Assembly: GCA_022360595.1 (NCBI GenBank) | Contig: JAKSCN010000530.1 | Coordinates: 1-5,501, forward strand | Direction of reading: 5' to 3' | DNA: 5,501 nucleotides | Source of the DNA: Chromatiales bacterium | GTDB taxonomy: Bacteria; Pseudomonadota; Gammaproteobacteria; Chromatiales; Chromatiaceae | Shown: piece after piece, positions 5,104-5,501 of the stretch | Layout: each line of letters starts with the position of its first letter | How positions within the stretch are numbered: position 1 is the stretch's first letter | Notes under the pieces: generated by a model | Databases searched by the model: none | What the model was told of the DNA's origin: nothing | Seen by the model: the letters and a program-made list of their open reading frames with translations, nothing else | Position numbers and translations under genes: made by a program

Positions 5104-5126
5104 TCGCGGCTGAAGCCGCTCCCACA
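5104..5126. repeat. REP-type palindromic element
   Basis: GCGGC (5106-5110) and GCCGC (5115-5119) form a tight stem around TGAA, preceded by TC and followed by TCCCACA. The arrangement (TCGCGGCTGAAGCCGC followed by TCCCACA) is the familiar core of repetitive extragenic palindromes scattered between genes in Pseudomonas and related gammaproteobacteria, often TCGCGG...CCGCTCCTACA. It lies in the htpX-rlmH gap, the usual kind of place. Only one copy is in this window, so its repetitive nature is inferred from the known motif. Such elements can cap transcripts and are mobilised by RAYT transposases, none of which is seen here. Confidence 0.7.
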
Positions 5127-5141
5127 CCATCCCATTTCCTT

Positions 5142-5147
5142 TACAAT
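5142..5147 (+). promoter_or_regulatory. -10-like element immediately upstream of rlmH
   Basis: TACAAT matches five of six -10 positions and ends six bases before the rlmH ATG, so transcription from it would begin at or next to the start codon. No convincing -35 is present (CTCCCA at 17 bp). With no clear ribosome-binding site before the ATG, a leaderless message is possible but unproven. Confidence 0.25.
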
Positions 5148-5153
5148 AGCCGC

Positions 5154-5501
5154 ATGGTTATCTATCTCATCTCTGTCGGCACCAAAATGCCCCGCTGGGT
5201 ACAGGAGGGCTACCAGGAGTACGCCAAACGGCTGCCTGCTGAATGCGCCCTAAAGCTGGTGGAGGTACCACCCGGACATCGCGGCAAGAGCGCCAATATC
5301 CAGCGCGCCATTCAAGACGAGGGGGACCGCATGCTCAAAGCGATCCCCAAGAATGCGTTAGTGGTAGCGCTTGATGTGAAAGGTAAAGCCTGGAGCACCG
5401 AGCAGTTGGCCGGCCAGCTCAGCGACTGGATGGGCGATGGTCGCGACCTGGCACTGCTGATCGGCGGACCCGAGGGACTCGATCCACGCTGCCTGAACCA
5501 A
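5154..5501 (+). CDS. rlmH: RlmH, 23S rRNA pseudouridine-1915 N3-methyltransferase (3' end cut off)
   Basis: The first 116 residues of a normally about 155-residue SPOUT-class methyltransferase are present. RlmH methylates pseudouridine 1915 in helix 69 of 23S rRNA, in the assembled 70S ribosome, using S-adenosylmethionine. Family blocks, all shared with E. coli RlmH, include VGTKMPRWVQEGYQEYAKR (residues 9-27), GHRGKSANIQR, ALDVKGKAWSTEQLA and the cofactor-binding knot LLIGGPEGL (101-109). The window ends before the C-terminal knot and active-site tail, so this is a boundary cut, not a broken gene. The ATG at 5154 is chosen because E. coli RlmH begins the same distance before VGTKM; no good ribosome-binding site precedes it. 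In many gammaproteobacteria rlmH follows rsfS (ybeB). Here it follows htpX and a REP element, so it either has its own promoter or has been relocated. Confidence 0.96.
   Translation, partial: MVIYLISVGTKMPRWVQEGYQEYAKRLPAECALKLVEVPPGHRGKSANIQRAIQDEGDRMLKAIPKNALVVALDVKGKAWSTEQLAGQLSDWMGDGRDLALLIGGPEGLDPRCLNQ

Noticed and set aside
1..5501. CRISPR array, tRNA or rRNA gene, insertion sequence, phage or defence genes
   Set aside because: No regularly spaced long repeats, no cloverleaf or rRNA-like segment, and no transposase, integrase or defence domain is visible.

Overview
The window reads as ordinary chromosomal DNA of a gammaproteobacterium. HtpX and RlmH both resemble their gammaproteobacterial homologues closely, codons lean to G/C at third positions, and there is a REP-type palindrome of the kind spread through Pseudomonas and related gammaproteobacteria. 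A free-living or symbiotic sulfur-oxidiser of the Chromatiales type would fit, but the sequence does not prove a genus.

Layout. Bases 1-105 hold the last 34 codons of an unrecognised membrane-associated protein (+). A short gap (106-235) with two small hairpins follows. A three-gene operon then reads leftward: a secreted von Willebrand factor A (VWA) protein (3889-2552), an inner-membrane sensor histidine kinase (2487-919) and an OmpR-family response regulator (922-236). Kinase and regulator overlap by 4 bases (ATGA). The VWA-kinase gap is 64 bases and is nearly half filled by a 13-bp hairpin that pairs completely only in the operon's own RNA. A 270-base divergent control region (3890-4159) separates the operon from htpX (4160-5041, +), which encodes the membrane zinc protease of the heat-shock and envelope quality-control system. 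A strong stem-loop, then a REP-like palindrome, lead to rlmH (5154 to the window end, +, truncated), the 23S rRNA pseudouridine methyltransferase.

The most interesting part is the control region. Three copies of TGTAAA stand exactly 11 bp apart, with a weaker fourth copy in phase. This is the layout of an OmpR/PhoB-family binding site, and its GTAAA cores resemble the CpxR box. It lies just upstream of an operon encoding such a regulator and opposite htpX, which belongs to the heat-shock and Cpx regulons in E. coli. The htpX side carries a good sigma-32-like promoter with a perfect 12-bp palindrome in its spacer. The working hypothesis is an autoregulated envelope-stress circuit in which the secreted VWA protein feeds information to a HAMP-less kinase, with htpX as a possible co-regulated output. 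The genes and repeats are seen directly; the circuit is inference.
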